Source of the DNA: Aselliscus stoliczkanus
Taxonomy: Eukaryota; Chordata; Mammalia; Chiroptera; Hipposideridae
Length of the DNA stretch: 64,000 bases
Reading direction: 5' to 3'
Assembly: GCA_033961575.1 (NCBI GenBank)
Contig: CM066736.1
Coordinates: 84,282,852 to 84,346,851 of the forward strand
Shown here: piece by piece, positions 34,035-46,239 of the stretch
Numbering within the stretch: the first letter of the stretch is position 1
Layout: every line of letters starts with the position of its first letter
Translations under genes and position numbers: made by a program
Notes under the pieces: generated by a model
Seen by the model: the letters and a program-made list of their open reading frames with translations, nothing else
Databases searched by the model: none
What the model was told of the DNA's origin: nothing

Positions 34035-34160
34035 ATTCATTCATTTAACAAATACTTATTGTGCACCTACTATGTGCCAAACACGATTTTAAGCATGGCA
34101 GTTCAATAAACAAAGCTGACTAAAATCCTACCTTTTGTGAAACCTACACTAGTGGATAAA
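34035..34160 (+). mobile_element. L2 fragment
   Basis: TTGTGCACCTACTATGTGCC and GATTTTAAGCATGGCAGTTC match a widespread L2 segment. Immediately followed by MIR. Confidence 0.55.
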
Positions 34161-34164
34161 AAAG

Positions 34165-34345
34165 CTAACATATACCATTTACTATGTGCCAAGTACTATT
34201 CTCAGAGCCATACATAAAGTTATATAATCTATGCAACTGTCCTACTAGTTATCGCATTATTATTTACCTTTTTTCAGATGAGAGAGGTGAGACAAGGAGA
34301 GGTTTAAGTAACTTACACAGGGCCACACAGCCTGTTAATGGTACA
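34165..34345 (+). mobile_element. MIR
   Basis: CCATTTACTATGTGCCAAGT and GGCCACACAGCCTGTTAATG match MIR. Confidence 0.7.
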
Positions 34346-34390
34346 CACAATATTCAGACCTGGGCAGTCTTTCTCCGGAATCCATGCACT

Positions 34391-34521
34391 TTTTTTTTTT
34401 AGCTGAGCCATCCTGCCACCTGTTGGCAGCTCAGCGGCAGCTCAGCTCGGGCTGGGCATCAAACTGCTGTTGCTCAGAGCTCAGCTCGCACTCTTGAGTG
34501 AGCTCTTAACCAACTGAACCA
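34391..34521 (-). mobile_element. Family-B tRNA SINE, head truncated
   Basis: Antisense, from the T-run and AGCTGAGCCATCCTGCCACC to AACCAACTGAACC. The outer GGCCGGCCC end is missing. Flanks repeat TCCATGCACTTTTT. Confidence 0.88.
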
Positions 34522-35139
34522 TTCCATGCACTTTTTGATGCTGTATTTTACACATTATTTGGAAGAATAGACAGTTTTTTCAGCGCCCAAAGCCCTATCT
34601 CTTACTTTGTCCTCTCAGGCGTAGTTTTTATGTTCTGTTCCATAGCAAGACCAAATAAATGTGATTCTGGTTTGTCATTTTTATTACTCTCAGATATAAA
34701 CAAACATTACCCTTAGGTGGTGATCTTGAAAGCTGGAAACAATCCTAGAGGAATGTGGAATGTTGTCAGAATAGTAAAGCAAAATGTGACAAAAGTTAAA
34801 AACTATAGTTGGCTTTTTGGAACTCAGACATCAAGATGGAAGAAATAAATAGGAACTGGAGAAAAACTAAAACAGCCACTCTTATTGTAGCTAAAATAGA
34901 TTTTTCTTTAATCATCAGTTGAATTGCCATGCTTTATATGTAGCCTTAGGAGATATAAAGGATTAGCTCAGACCATAATACAAAAAAATTATTTTTTGTG
35001 TAGGTGCCAAGGACAAATGCATTACCTATAAAAGTGGGCCCAGAAAAATCCCAAAATGGCATTATATGGCCTAAAACATTTACCAGTTGAGTAATTAAAG
35101 TAGCTTTTTGTTTCAGAGAGAATTAGAATTGCCTTCTAA

Positions 35140-35420
35140 AGAAGTCTGAATTCCTTAGACTAGCATTAGAATATGAGACTGGCCTCAACCCATCTGCCTA
35201 CTGTTATCTCCTTTTTCCATACATGACCACTGGGTCCAGGTTGTCTAGATGCCTTTATTTACTCCACATGTGCTTAGACATTCCTTCCATGTCTTTATCA
35301 TGCTCTTGTCTCCCTGAGGTACTGTTTCCTCGAGACACTGTGGAAATTCCAGTTATACTTCAGGGCCATCTGGAATCCCACCTTCTTGGTTCCTTTCTGA
35401 AGCTCCACTAGCATTTAATT
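35140..35420 (+). mobile_element. L2-like fragment
   Basis: CCTGAGGTACTGTTTCC and CTTTCTGAAGCTCC stretches resemble L2 in sense orientation. Weak. Confidence 0.4.
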
Positions 35421-35701
35421 AGACTATTTTTATCTCATTTATATTAGGGTCAGTCATACTGCCGAGCTTGAAGCTCTCAAATACCTGTTGAGTTGTTAGT
35501 CTCAGACTATGGTAGACTTCAGAGTGAGTGTTAGGTGCCATTTAAGCCCTTCTCTGTCTAAGATCCAGGATAACATTTTAGGTGGGACACTACCTGGAAG
35601 TTAACTGTGCTTAAAGAACACCATGAAATTTAATACTTACGTTTACTACATATTAGATAGTATATTCTAATATAGAAAGGACTTTTAACTTAAAAGGAAA
35701 T

Positions 35702-35814
35702 TTTTTTTTTTTTTTTTTTTGAGGGCAGTGTCACTGGCCCTCATAAGTGGGATCCAAGTCGGGGCCGCTGGCTTCCCAAGCCCAGAGCTTAACCACCGCG
35801 CCATTCGGCTGGCC
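35702..35814 (-). mobile_element. Short tRNA-derived SINE
   Basis: Antisense T-tract followed by GAGGGCAGTGTCACTGGCCC. Similar flanks (AAAAGGAAATTT / AAAGGGAATTTT). Confidence 0.9.
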
Positions 35815-35907
35815 CTTAAAGGGAATTTTTATGGTGGGAAACAGCTGAGGAAAATTCTAACCTTTAATTTCATTTTTTTCTGCTAATTAGAAAAAGACTT
35901 TCCTTTT

Positions 35908-36364
35908 TTTTTTTTTTTTTGTAAAGATTTTTATTGAGGAATTGGGGGAGGGGAGCAGCATTGGGGAATCGGGAAGGAGAACAGACAAGTTGCTGTCCTT
36001 TTGTTCTTCAGTCTAGTTTGCAGAGAACATTGCTTCACTGGCCCATGTTGGTATCGTCATTGCGCTCTTCCCGGATGAGGCAGATCGCTCAGCAGCCTCT
36101 GGATGGTTGCTCACCGCGGCTATTCGCAGCTCATACTGGCTTCCGGCCGCTCACGCTGGCTGCCGGCCACTCACTGTAGCCTATGGCAGCCCACTGCAGC
36201 AGGGCTGCAGCCTACACCATCACCGGGGCTCGCACAGCCCAGCTCCAGGTGGAGCTGTTGTTAGCTGTAGAGGGCAGTGTCACTGGCCCTCATATGTGGG
36301 ATCCGAACCGGAGCCGCTGGCATGCCAAAACCAGCTCTTAACCAATGCGCCACTCGGCCGGCCC
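35908..36364 (-). mobile_element. Long-form tRNA SINE (subtype 1), complete
   Basis: Antisense. Perfect 17-bp duplication AAAAAGACTTTCCTTTT at 35891-35907 and 36365-36381. Full tail, block, body and head. Confidence 0.92.
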
Positions 36365-36559
36365 AAAAAGACTTTCCTTTTCATTTTTACAGTCATACAC
36401 TTCTGCCTGCATGTAGAATGAGAAGAGAGTATCATTGAGAATCTCTAGTAGAGAAAAGAAATTAGAGACTGGCAGCTTAAAAACCCAATTTGGCCTGAAA
36501 AAAATGTGTATTTTGGTCTGCACAGTGCTGCTTTGTTTAAAAAGAAAACCAACTAAGAG

Positions 36560-37010
36560 AAAATTCACCATTTTCATTCAGTGGTTTTTAGTATATTCAG
36601 TGTTGTGCAACCATAACCACTATCTAATTCCAGACCATTTTCATCACCCCACAGAGAAACCCTGTAACAATTAAATATTCACTTGCCATTTTTCCCTGCC
36701 CCTAACCCCTGGAAGCCGGCAATCTACTTTCTGTCTCTGTGAATTTGTCTACTTTGACTGTTTCATATAAATGGAATTATACAACATGTGCTTTTTGTGT
36801 CTGGCTCCTTTCACTTGGCATGTTTTTAAGGTTTATCCATGTTATGGCATATATCAGTACTTCCCTCATTCCTTTTTCTGACTGAATAATATTCCCTTAT
36901 GGATATACTATATTTTAGTTCATCTGTTCATGATTTGATAGACATTTGAGTTGTTTCCACTTTTTGGCTATTATGAATAATGCCTCTGTGAACATTGGTG
37001 TACAAATCTT
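36560..37010 (-). mobile_element. L1 3' region, antisense
   Basis: TTGTGCAACCATAACCACTA, CTACTTTCTGTCTCTGTGAA and GGCTATTATGAATAATGCC follow antisense L1. Confidence 0.8.
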
Positions 37011-37400
37011 GGGGGAAAACTTAATGTTTTCACATGTGTATTTTTTTTATTTGAATTTGCTGTCAACATTTAAAATTGGAAATTAAAAATGTTGGTAAGT
37101 ATGGATGATCTTTTCTGCGTGTCAACAACAGGCTGTGCCTGAGTAAGAGGTGACACCCCCCAGCCGGTGGGACTCACACTCAGTTTACCATAGTCCTCTC
37201 TTGTGTCCTCTGGAAGTGGCCTGGTCTCAGTTGCTTGGCCTACTACTTAATGTGGTTGTTCTCATAGTATAGTTGAATGGGGGGAAATGTATCATATTCA
37301 TGTCTCTATTAAATATTGAAAAAAAACAAGTTGACCAAGAAAACTGGGAAAGATGCTAATTTTTTGCGGAAGTGAAGAATATTCCTCCAGTTATAATAAG

Positions 37401-37476
37401 TAAAGTAACCTATCGGTGATCCTTTTATGGCCATTATTAACATAATATCTGACGTAAAGCTTAAATTCAACATGAC
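37401..37476 (+). repeat. Unassigned dispersed repeat, copy 1
   Basis: About 75 bp matching 38763-38842: AGTAACCTAT, TATGGCCATT, AACATAATATCTGA and AAAGCTTAAATTCAA occur in the same order and spacing. Confidence 0.6.
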
Positions 37477-37561
37477 AAAATAATATAATTTAATGTATAT
37501 ATGCTCTGTCTACCATAACAAAATACCAGATTCGGTGGCATACACAACAGAAATTTTATTT

Positions 37562-37791
37562 ATTTATTTATTTATTTTAGATTTTTATTGGGGAAAGGAA
37601 ACAGTGTTGGGGAATTGGGAAAGGGGAACAGCCAAGTTGTTGACTTCCAACTTCAATCTTAGTTGTGGAGGGCACAGCTAGCTCAGCTCCAAGTCCAGTC
37701 GCCATCCTGCCGCCCATTGGCAGCTGGCGGCTGCTCAGCTCAAGGTGCCGTGTTCAATCATCCCATGTGAGAGTCGAACTGGCAGCCTTAC
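37562..37791 (-). mobile_element. Composite tRNA SINE, 5'-truncated
   Basis: Antisense. TTTA-rich tail, GGGGAATTGGGAAAGGGGAA, CTTAGTTGTGGAGGGCACAG, then a GCCATCCTGCCGCCCATTGG body like family B. Perfect 17-bp duplication CAACAGAAATTTTATTT at 37545-37561 and 37792-37808. Confidence 0.85.
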
Positions 37792-37903
37792 CAACAGAAA
37801 TTTTATTTTCCTACTGTTCTGGAGGCTGAAGTTGCAAATCAAAATGCCTGCAGACTCAGTTTGTGGTGAGGGCCCTCTTCCTGGCTGGCACTGGCCACCT
37901 TCT

Positions 37904-38007
37904 TTTTTTTTGAGGGCTGTGTCACTGGCCCTCATATGTGGGACCCAAACCGGGGCCGCTGACATCCCAAGCCAGCTCTTAACCACTGTGCCACTCGGCC
38001 GGCCCAG
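37904..38007 (-). mobile_element. Short tRNA-derived SINE
   Basis: Antisense. T-run, GAGGGCTGTGTCACTGG and head. Duplication TGGCCACCTTCT at 37892-37903 and 38008-38019. Confidence 0.9.
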
Positions 38008-38762
38008 TGGCCACCTTCTGTCTGTGCCCTCACATGGTCTCTTCCATTTGTGCATGTGGAAAGAATGATCTGGTGTTTCTTCCTCTTCTTATAAGGGCAC
38101 AGCCCTATCTGATTAAGGCTCAGTTATTATGATCTCATTTAACCATAATTACCCCTCTACAGGCCCTCTCTCCAAATACAGTCACACTGGGAAGTAGGAC
38201 TTGAACATAAGAATTTGGGGGTGGGACATAAAGCAGTCCCTCTTCTTGTAGTATTATGAAATAATCTGCAGCCAGTAATGGCAAAGATACCTGATAGAGA
38301 GATTGGGAGGCACAGGGAGAGCTGAAATTTCAAAGAAATTTGCTTCTGAATGCTATGATGAGCTGTTATATATTCTTTAAAAAAAAAAATGCTACATGTG
38401 TAAGAGAAAAAACAACTACATGTGTTTTTTTAATGTTGATTTTGTGGCAAAAAATCATATCGAACTAGAATGAGCATTTGCATGTATAAGTACAGTTGGA
38501 AATACTCTTACAGTGAATAAATTAATAGGAACAAATGAGACAAGAAGTTAAGTCATTTGTTATATTTTCAGTTGTAGCTGATGAATGCACAAATATTAAT
38601 GATATTACCCATAATTGTTTCTTTATTTGTATATTAATGAGAATTTTTAAATGATGAGAGTTAATTTGGATATGGATCCTTAATGAGCTCAACTTTAGGA
38701 AATGCCTTTTTGTGTATAAAGGGTAAAGCCTTACATATAAATGTAGAGAGGTCATACTTAGA

Positions 38763-39005
38763 AAAAGTAACCTATATACACTTGATTCTCCTTTGGCCAT
38801 TGTGAACATAATATCTGATAAAAAGCTTAAATTCAAGGTGACAACATTTTGTAAAAACATTTTTAAAGACAAACGAACTTCAGTTACTTCACTGTGTCAT
38901 AATCTAGGTAGTATTCTTTGTATAAAAAAGTTAAAAGTGAAACATGTCAAAGCCATTGTAATTAACCTTTTGAACTGGATAAGCTCTCGAAGCTTGACTC
39001 AGAGG
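38763..39005 (+). pseudogene. Possible decayed hAT transposase fragment
   Basis: The frame 38793-39005 ends VKAIVINLLNWISSRSLTQR. This resembles the VxxVNFIxxRxLxxRxF segment of domesticated and Charlie-like hAT transposases. The first 80 nt recur at 37401-37476. The similarity is by eye only. Confidence 0.3.
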
Positions 39006-39499
39006 TGACTCAATGTTTTGCCTAATGAGTGAACCATATAATACAGTGTTTTTTTGTACTCTGAGGTTTGATGATCTGCAGTGCTATTAGGAGTCTTCTT
39101 AGGTTCAACTAAACATTCAGACTCAGACTATATTACAGACCACACTTGGCATCAGGCTACTGAGATCGATGCAGGACTGGAGTCAGCGCTTGCCAGCAGA
39201 AGTACGTAGCTTACGCAGCAGTTTATATGGCCAGACCATCTCCTATGGGAGAACTGTCTTCTCCCAGATGACAACTTCAGGAGCAAGTAAATGGGATTTT
39301 CATTGAGCAGGTTCAGAAACTTCTTTGTCTTCAAAGCCTTGTGTTCCACATAAGCCATTATCTCATATAACAGACTCTATAGGCATATGTTCCAGGGTCC
39401 TCTTGCCCAGACTCACTGTATTCAGGAGAATTCAGGAGAATACCCCAAAGTATGGCATTGCCATTATGTATTTATATATTTTTTCATTGTCCATTTCAA

Positions 39500-39662
39500 A
39501 CAGGCAACCTTGTTAGGAGCACATGCTCTCACCAGCTGAGCCATCCTGCCACCTGTTGGCAGCTCGGGCACCGCTCACTGGCCCATGTGGGAATTGAACC
39601 GGCAACCCTGATGCTCAGAGCTTTTGTGCAAGCTCTTAACCAACTGAACCACTTCTCTGGCC
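39500..39662 (-). mobile_element. Diverged tRNA SINE (family B/VES-like)
   Basis: CTGAGCCATCCTGCCACCTG, GGCCCATGTGGGAATTGAAC and CTCTTAACCAACTGAACCAC, ending CTGGCCC. Confidence 0.75.
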
Positions 39663-39705
39663 CTAGTTTGCTTTTCTTAAGTAATATTAATAAAATAGAA
39701 TGAAG

Positions 39706-39858
39706 GGCTGGCTGAGTGGCTCAGTTGATTAAGAGCTCGCTCAAGAGTGTGAGCTGAGCTCTGAGCAACAGCAGTTCAATGCCAGCCCGAGCTGAGCTGT
39801 CGTTGAGCTGCCAACAGGTGGTAGGCGGGCTCAGCTTAAAAATAATAATAAAATAAAA
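39706..39858 (+). mobile_element. Family-B tRNA SINE
   Basis: Complete, ending in an AATAATAATAAAATAAAA tail. Perfect duplication TAAAATAGAATGAAG at 39691-39705 and 39859-39873. Confidence 0.92.
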
Positions 39859-41599
39859 TAAAATAGAATGAAGAGCTACAGGATAAATTACTGAACCAGA
39901 GCCTACTAATATAGAACTGAGAACGAAATAATGATGGCATTCAATTTCAAAAATTGTGTGCATATCATGAGAGTAGCTGCCCTGTATACAAAACCATGTT
40001 TCAGAATCCCATCAATGTTTGAAAATACCTGCATTCATGAACAGCTGTTTTCTGACATAAAATGTATGTTAGTAAACGTTGCTGTCTATTAAATGACTCA
40101 AGGCTATGTTCTGTATTGCATATAACAGTGCTAAGTATTAGATCCAATATTGTGAGCATGACCAAATACACATACACACACAGCCCAAAAAATGTATGCA
40201 CATTTTAAGAGAGGAAAAACCTATTAAAATTGTAATACTCAATATATACTGATAACAAAAGATGAATCCAAGTCACGATTGACTTCTGCAATTACAAGAG
40301 ATGCTCAAAGTGGCTACCATCAGTGTCCAGACACTTCTGATTATAGTAAACTACTGCTTGAGCAACATGACCAAAGTGTGCACTTGTATACATTTTTTTG
40401 TCACCCCTAGTATATATACTTACATACAGTTTCTGATTCCAAGTGAAAGGAATAATAGTTTATTATGAAATAAAATCTAAAAATTAAGTAGGGTTTTTAA
40501 ATTTAAAACATATTTATTGACCCTAGAATTTAATTATATTTCTGACATTTTGTTTTTCTTACCCTCTGCCCACTTTATTCAGTTGTTATCTGCCTGGCCC
40601 CTGTAGCCATTAGAATTTGCAACCCCTTCTATAGAACTTGAGTACTAATTGTTAGCTACAAAGAAATATTTTGATATAATATGGGAGTATAATCTAGAGA
40701 TTTGTGGATGTGTTTCAAAGCGTTCTTGTACTAGGTACAAAACAATCCACTATTTTTCATACCATGTTAAATATTGGTTTATCCAAACAAATAGAGAGAC
40801 CAGATAAATACAGGTGTTATTGCTACCTTGTTTTGATACCTTTAGTTTTTTCCTTCATATGATTTCCATCATTCTTTCTTTACATCAGTCCTGACTGAAG
40901 TGGCAAAGATAAAGGACAAAAATGACATTGAAGTTTGCATTTCTTTTATTTTTATGCCGTGAACAATAGTGCACAGACCACAGTACTTTTTGTATGAAAG
41001 ATTTGTGATGATTGGGTAGGTAGGGCAGGAGAGAATAAAGAAAGTAAGAAAGGAGGAAGGGGGAGAGAGAAGGAGAAAAACAAAAGAACACTTTCATGAT
41101 TAGAGAAACAGCTGAAGTTGTTTTTCCTGATTGAGTTTGTTGTAACTTGAAACAGAATGAGAAAATTTAAGTTAACTGTTCATGATTTTTTTGAAAGTAG
41201 CAGTGGTATGGTTTTTGTGCCTCTGCAAATCCCCCCAAAAAGGAACATATTGATGGCAAAATTTAAAAACTGTACACAGTACCTGAAATTAAGGTCTTAA
41301 AGGACTTGGGTTACTCCAGCCCTTATAAATTCTCAATCCATTTTAGCCAAAGCTCCGTTCCAGGACAAAGCTCCACACTGAGCTTTGTCCGAACTGCTGG
41401 AAATAGAATCCAAATTAAGTAGGATGGGAACAATACAGACAAACAAAAAAGAAGGTTCAAATAAAAGTATGGGAAAGGAATAGAGTTAGGTGATCTTGTA
41501 GTGTAAGTCACTTTAATTTTGAATATCTCACAAAAAATTACAGATGGGAAGCTCTAGAGCTGTGAAATTAGAAAAACTATCTACTTGGTGTAAAAATAT

Positions 41600-42480
41600 G
41601 CAACTAAAAAGAATCGAGGTCAAACCCCATAGGATTATAAGAACAAACTATAGTAAGCACTAGAGAATGAAAGCTTATCTGAAAGACATTCCCACAAAAC
41701 ATGTGAAAACTGTAATTTAATAGGTGGTATTATAGAACTCAGAAATAGTTAATGATTTTTCAAAAATTGGAAGAAACATTAGTGCAACAAACACAAGAAT
41801 TTATATCTTTTATTTTTTTTTTTTTGAGGGTAGTGTCACTGGCCATCATGTGGGACCCGAACCAGGGCCGCTGGCTTCCTGAGCCAGCACTTAACCACTG
41901 TGCCACTCGGCCGGCCCAAGAATTTATGTCTTTTAAAAAAAGCAAATGGAAATATGTATACTTTTTTAAATGAAAAAGAAATGAAGAGAGAAAGATTGAA
42001 GAGAAAGAGATAAGGATTTGAAAATAGGCAAAGAAAATGCAACAGGGTTCCAAAAAAAACCAAAGCAAGGGAACACACAAAAGTACTCAAGATTATGTTT
42101 ACAAAACTCTTTGAAATAAAGTTGTGAGACTACATGTTGAAGAGACACTTGGAAAATGAACCCAGAACAACCCGCATCAAGACATATTCTAGTAAAATTT
42201 TTGGGCTTTGAAAAAACAAATACTTAGGCTCTCCAGACAAAAACCACATGACATAAGGGAAAGAAGACCAGACGGCCATCACTCTATTTGAAAGCTATGC
42301 TCTAAACTAGAAGAAAATGCCATAATGTATGGAAGGAGGGAAAATGTGTGACAGGGATTTTATATCTGACTTTAAATAAAGACTGTAGATAAACTGTCAT
42401 CAATATCTGAGATCTGTAGTAAAATTTATAAAAAAAATATTGGTGAGCATTAAATATGTAGTACATGTAACTAAATCTAG
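41600..42480 (+). mobile_element. Ancient L1/HAL1-like fragment, sense
   Basis: Diverged LINE-1-family sequence (CATCAAGACATATTCTAGTA, TATGCTCTAAACTAGAAGA) with the SINE at 41813-41916 nested. Family assignment is uncertain. Confidence 0.45.
41813..41916 (-). mobile_element. Short tRNA-derived SINE
   Basis: Antisense T-tract then GAGGGTAGTGTCACTGGCC. Duplication CAAGAATTTATATCTTTTA at 41794-41812 against a copy from 41917, one mismatch. Confidence 0.92.
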
Positions 42481-42584
42481 ATGATGGATACAGGGAACGT
42501 ATAGTCTGTAATGGCTATGTGCTTTGACAGTGGAGATATAAACAAATGGAGAAAGAATGGGAAGAGACCATAGAAAAACTTTTT

Positions 42585-43031
42585 TTTTTTTTTTTTTTAA
42601 AGATTTTATTGGGAATTGGTGGAGGGGAACAGCGTTGGGGAATCGGGGAAGGGGAACAGACAAGTTGCCGTCTTCTTGTTCTTCAGTTTTAGTTGCGGAG
42701 GATGTTGCTTCACTGTTGGTATCGTCATTGCGCTCTTCCTGGATGAGGCAGATCGGTTGCTGGCCTCTGGATGTCGCTCATCGCGGCTATTGGCAGCTCA
42801 CGCTTGGCTGCCAGCCGCTCACGCTGGCTGTGGGCCACTCACTGCAGCCCATGGCAGCCCACTGCAGCAGGGGCTGCAGCCCACACCATCACCGGGGCTC
42901 GCACAGCCCAGCTCCAGGTGGAGCCGTTGTCAGCTGTAGAGGGCAGCGTCACTGGCCCTCATGTGGGATCCGAACCGGGGCCGCTGGCATCCCCAAACCA
43001 GCGCTTAACCAATGCGCCACTCGGCCGGCCC
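42585..43031 (-). mobile_element. Long-form tRNA SINE (subtype 1), complete
   Basis: Antisense. T-run, AAGATTTTATTGGGAATTGG, body and head at CGGCCGGCCC. Duplication AGAAAAACTTTTT at 42572-42584 and 43032-43044. Confidence 0.92.
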
Positions 43032-43089
43032 AGAAAAACTTTTTAACTTCTTATTAAATCACTTCGGTGATTGTGGTCAGTTTTATTAT

Positions 43090-43800
43090 TCTGAAAATGT
43101 TTTGTGTAATAGGAGAAAAAGTAACTGTGATCTTCTAATTATTAGTGGTGTCCTTGAAAACTAAGATTCTCAGTGTGGGAAAAAAATAAGATGTAATATA
43201 GAAAAGGTTAAGGAAACACTGAAATATCATTATGAACTCATGAGTTATTTTTATTTAAAAATACATACATTTATTTTCTAGCTCTATCCACTGAAAAGAC
43301 TTAGAAACAAGGGCCAGCCCAATATCAGCAAGCACCTAGATTGTCATCTTGAAATAACAGTTTTCCACTAAACTAAACCAAGGCTTCTTATAAAAATGGT
43401 CTGTTCCAATTCCGGTGCATAATGAGCCAAGAAACATCTTATCCTTCCAGGTAGTAGGGACGCTATCATTGTCACACCAAAAAGACTCGAGCCAATTTAA
43501 AGAGGTTTCTACTGCCAACGATAGGACAATTTAAGCATCAACAAGGATGATAACTTTAATGGATTAAAATACATTGAATATGTCTTAAATCCATTATTTT
43601 GTTATGATACTAAAAGGAAAAGTGGTTTACCTTTGGAGTATGCCAGTGGGGACTGAATAATTATTTTGAAAACTGTTAAATGAAGAGAATTAAGCATTCA
43701 TCCCACCTTTCTGTATGAAATGTACCACTGTATGTATACCAAGATAATAAACTAGTAAAGTTTGTTTCTATAGAATTTATTCCAACAAATCACTTGTCGA
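43090..43800 (+). mobile_element. Possible L1 3' UTR, sense
   Basis: CTAGCTCTATCCACTGAAAAG parallels CTAGCTCTGTCCTCTGACAG in the region at 53240, suggesting the same old L1 3' UTR. Approximate. Confidence 0.4.
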
Positions 43801-44699
43801 GGAATGATAGAATGTTAATATCAACATTTTGCAATCCTTAATAAATTAATTTTAGGGCAAGTACTTTCCTTAACAAAATCAGGGTTCTGTTAGTAAGAAA
43901 GGAGACAGACACTGGATAGGTAACTAGCACTATTCTTCTCCGTTAACTTCTATAGAGCTTTTAGTGTTTCATCACATAGTGACTCTAATTGGGAATGTTG
44001 GGAAAGCACATAATAGGTGATTGATAAATATTTGTTGAGGAAATGAATGAATCAGCTTTAAAAACCTACAGTAGGTAACGCTTGAGGCATGTTTGTGAAG
44101 CACTGATGCTGCTGCATTGTGATTTTTGAAGTGAATTTTTCCTTGAGTTTTGTCACTTCAAATTTCATGTCTCTTAAACTCATTTGCATCCTTTTATAGT
44201 TTTTTTTTTTTTTTTTAACAAAACTTTGGGGAAATGTTTGTACAACTGTGAATGAGCTTTTTACCAATTATGATCACGCATGAGGGTTCATTTTCTGTCA
44301 TGGTTTTTCTGTTCTTTACACGATTTTAAGGACACATCCATGTAATCTAGGGGAATTAGACTCGTAATTGTCATGTTTTTCTCTTAAAAGAACTGAGCCA
44401 AATGTAAAAGATACCAAGGATTTAATGTTTTTCGATTAAGAGAAATATGAGTTAGTGAAAAATAATTGTTGAGGTCACTTAGTCCAGTTGCTTTATTTGT
44501 AAATAAAGAAATGAGAATCAGAGGGTTTGTGACATACCGAAAGATGCACCACTAGCTGAAATAGAATTGGTGAACCTAGGAGTCTTGAATCTAATGTCAT
44601 TCTTAATTTTATTTTGCCAGGATGTTACTGAAATCATAATCAGTTCAAAATATTGAAGAAAACTTTATCATTCACCAGCCTCAAATTAAAACATAGCTG

Positions 44700-44990
44700 T
44701 CATTTTTTTATTGCATAAATTTGACATGTAACATTGTATAAATTTAAAGTGTACATCAACCGGGCTGGCCGAGTGGCTCAGTTGGTAAAGAGTGCGAACT
44801 GAGCTCTGAGCAACAGTAGTTCGATGCCCAGCCCGAGCTGAGCTGCCGCTAAGCTGCCAACAGGTGGCAGAATGGCTCAGCTAAAAAATAATAATAAATA
44901 AAGTGTACATCATATTACTTTAACACATTTATATATTATATGGTTGCCATCATAACCATATTTATCACATTACATACTTATACAGTGCAA
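44700..44990 (-). mobile_element. L1 3' end, antisense, split by a SINE
   Basis: AATTTAAAGTGTACATCA, AACACATTTATATATTAT and GGTTGCCATCATAACCATA fit an L1 3' UTR in reverse. Confidence 0.5.
44759..44898 (+). mobile_element. Family-B tRNA SINE
   Basis: GGCTGGCCGAGTGGCTCAG head with an internal deletion around GGTAAAGAGTGCGAACTG. Perfect duplication TAAAGTGTACATCA at 44745-44758 and 44899-44912. Confidence 0.92.
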
Positions 44991-45289
44991 TATTGCAGTG
45001 AGAGCCTGAGTTGCTTTCTGAACCAAAATATATAAAAGAACTATTAAATTGTGTTCAGTAAACTCTTAGTATTAGGTTGGAGTTATTTTTAGATTGTAAT
45101 CTATATTATGGTTGTTAACCAAGATATTCATTTAAGTAGATTAGCTGATCTCCTAACCAATCTCAACGAATAGGAATTTACTAAACGTACTTTATCAGTG
45201 GGAAAGGGAAAACAAACAAATTAGGTAATTACTGTGATGTCTTTAATTTTCTTAGTGGCATGTGTAAATTAAATCACTTAAAAATGTTG

Positions 45290-45397
45290 GGCCGGCCGAG
45301 TGGCCGGTGGTTAAGCGCTGGCCTGGGAAGCCAGCGGCCCCAGTTCGGTCCCACATACGAGGGCCAGTGATACTGCCCTCAAAAAAAAAAAAAAAAA
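45290..45397 (+). mobile_element. Short tRNA-derived SINE
   Basis: GGGCCGGCCGAGTGGCCGG head, GAGGGCCAGTGATACTGCCC, then a pure A-run. It stands directly before another SINE. Confidence 0.9.
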
Positions 45398-45406
45398 ATG
45401 TAATGA

Positions 45407-45552
45407 GGAAGGGCGATCAAGTGGTTCAGTTGGTTAAGAGCTTGCTCAAGAGTGTGAGTTCTGAGCAACAGGGTTGCTGGTTGGATTCCTGGCCTGAGCT
45501 GAGCAGCCGCTGAGCTGCCAACAGGTAGCAGAATGGCTCAGCTAAAAAAAAA
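45407..45552 (+). mobile_element. Family-B tRNA SINE
   Basis: GGTTCAGTTGGTTAAGAGC head, GAGCTGCCAACAGGTAGC and poly(A). It lies 10 bp downstream of the preceding short SINE. Confidence 0.88.
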
Positions 45553-46239
45553 GTTACAAGGCAGGAGCAATACGAATACTGTAATCTCAGGTTCTAACTG
45601 GCTCTCAGTGGTTCTTGAATTTTTTATTTGCAACATGATTGAACATAAACGAATTAGTGGCTTATAATAAGAATATTCCCTCTTTCTAGAAATAGTGAAT
45701 TTTCATTGTAAAAATCATGTCCTACTTCATCTCACTCCTATCAATTCCATTTTATCCCCATGAAATATATTATAACTCTGGTTTATGGACTTGACAAGAA
45801 TCTGTTCAAAATTTTTTGTAAAACTTTCTCTCTTGGTAAAACTTTGTTTATAATTGAGGTTGTTTTAGTTGGAAGGGTGAGGGGATGAAACATGTAAGTA
45901 AAATTAGTATTTAAATGAATTCTGAAAACACTATGCTCAGATTCTCTGAGCACACGCATATATGCAACCTTGTAATCCCATTTACAGATTATGCCGTTTA
46001 CTAAATGTGGCTTTTGTTATATTTAATTTTGCACTATTATGCACTCCATAAAAGTTGGAACTATGTAGCCAAAAAGATAAAAAGAAGAATTGACAGGTAA
46101 ACCTAATAGTTTCTTTGTAAACTATGAACTCCTGAAATGTTAGTAATAGCATTTGATAAAGGAAATTATAACATAACCACATTGAGTGTTATATGATTAA
46201 GTTGCAATTTTTGTAAAACATGTAATATCATAAGAAAAT

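Larger units (their letters stand above)
37485..38260 (+). repeat. Old interspersed repeat carrying two SINEs
   Basis: ACCATAACAAAATACCAG, TTCTGGAGGCTGAAGTTGC and CTTCTTATAAGGGCACAGCC follow a common ancient mammalian repeat I could not name securely. SINEs at 37562-37791 and 37904-38007 are nested in it. Confidence 0.5.

Noticed and set aside
35934..36421. Repeated open frames with AVSLALICGTRTGAAG-like peptides here and at many other sites
   Set aside because: They are translations of tRNA-derived SINEs and not protein genes.
4287..43031. Regularly recurring GC-rich repeats across the window as a possible CRISPR-like or satellite array
   Set aside because: Copies are dispersed, in both orientations, with individual target-site duplications. 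This is SINE behaviour.
43311..43320. GGGCCAGCCC as a SINE head
   Set aside because: Only about ten bases match and no A or B box follows. Likely chance within an older L1 3' UTR.
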